The notes under the pieces were generated by a model. The model had not been told where the DNA came from. It did no database searches and saw nothing but the letters and a program-made list of their open reading frames with translations. A stretch of 5,959 nucleotides of DNA from Erysipelothrix sp. (GTDB lineage Bacteria > Bacillota_I > Bacilli_A > Erysipelotrichales > Erysipelotrichaceae), in the NCBI GenBank assembly GCA_012520695.1, contig JAAYNU010000129.1, positions 1 through 5,959 on the forward strand, given 5' to 3'. Shown in pieces: positions 5,847 to 5,959 of this stretch; positions within the stretch are counted from its first letter, which is position 1; each line of letters opens with the position of its first letter. Both the position numbers and the translations under genes were made by a program.

Positions 5847-5959
5847 CTAGAATACATAAAAATACAGTAGTACAACAATACCCAGCGCAATTCGATACCA
5901 ACCGAATACTGTGAAGTCGTGTTTCTTCACATAGCCAACTAAAAATTTCAAAGCGAAGA
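5847..5959 (-). CDS. uppP: Undecaprenyl-diphosphatase, C-terminal fragment
   Basis: Only the last 36 codons and the TAG stop (5847-5849) are in the window; the gene starts beyond the right edge. The peptide [36 protein letters not shown] matches the C-terminal end of UppP/BacA, including the conserved pattern ALKFLxxYxKKHxFxxFxxYRIxLGIxVL and a final membrane helix. The full enzyme is a polytopic membrane protein that dephosphorylates undecaprenyl diphosphate, recycling the lipid carrier for peptidoglycan and other wall polymers and giving some bacitracin tolerance. The catalytic residues lie outside the window. The following inverted repeat probably ends its transcript, so it is likely unlinked to the SNF2 unit. 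Confidence 0.85.
   Translation of the reverse strand, partial: FALKFLVGYVKKHDFTVFGWYRIALGIVVLLYFYVF

Overview
The window is AT-rich DNA with strong AGGAGG-like ribosome binding sites, compact gene spacing and every recognisable gene on the minus strand. This suggests a low-GC Gram-positive bacterium (Bacillota). The gene content would fit an Erysipelotrichia- or Lactobacillales-like genome, but the genus cannot be fixed from this sequence. No tRNA, rRNA, IS element, phage gene or CRISPR array is visible.

Layout in the direction of transcription (right to left): (1) the last 36 codons of an undecaprenyl-diphosphatase (uppP/bacA), entering from the right edge and followed by a long AT-rich inverted repeat that is probably its terminator. 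(2) A two-gene unit made of an 863-aa bacterial SNF2-family helicase and, 17 nt downstream, a 236-aa SWIM zinc-finger protein. (3) A roughly 280-nt spacer holding a hairpin, an imperfect tandem repeat and a possible 25-codon hydrophobic mini-ORF with its own Shine-Dalgarno sequence. (4) A 212-aa YczE/YyaS/YitT-type membrane protein with a clear hairpin-plus-U-tract terminator. (5) A DUF1858 protein (74 aa) that overlaps by 8 nt the start of a DUF438/hemerythrin/PAS protein, which runs off the left edge.

Two functional modules stand out. The SNF2 and SWIM genes look co-transcribed and probably work together on DNA or nucleoprotein; their exact job is not established. The DUF1858 and DUF438 genes are translationally coupled. 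The second carries hemerythrin-type His/Glu motifs and the start of a PAS domain, so an oxygen, nitric oxide or redox role is plausible but inferred.

Nothing here is clearly a new defence or mobile system. The observations most worth checking are the SNF2/SWIM pair, the mini-ORF with a lipobox-like C-terminus, and TTGTG(A/T)-type half-sites recurring in the larger intergenic regions, twice as 26-bp inverted repeats.
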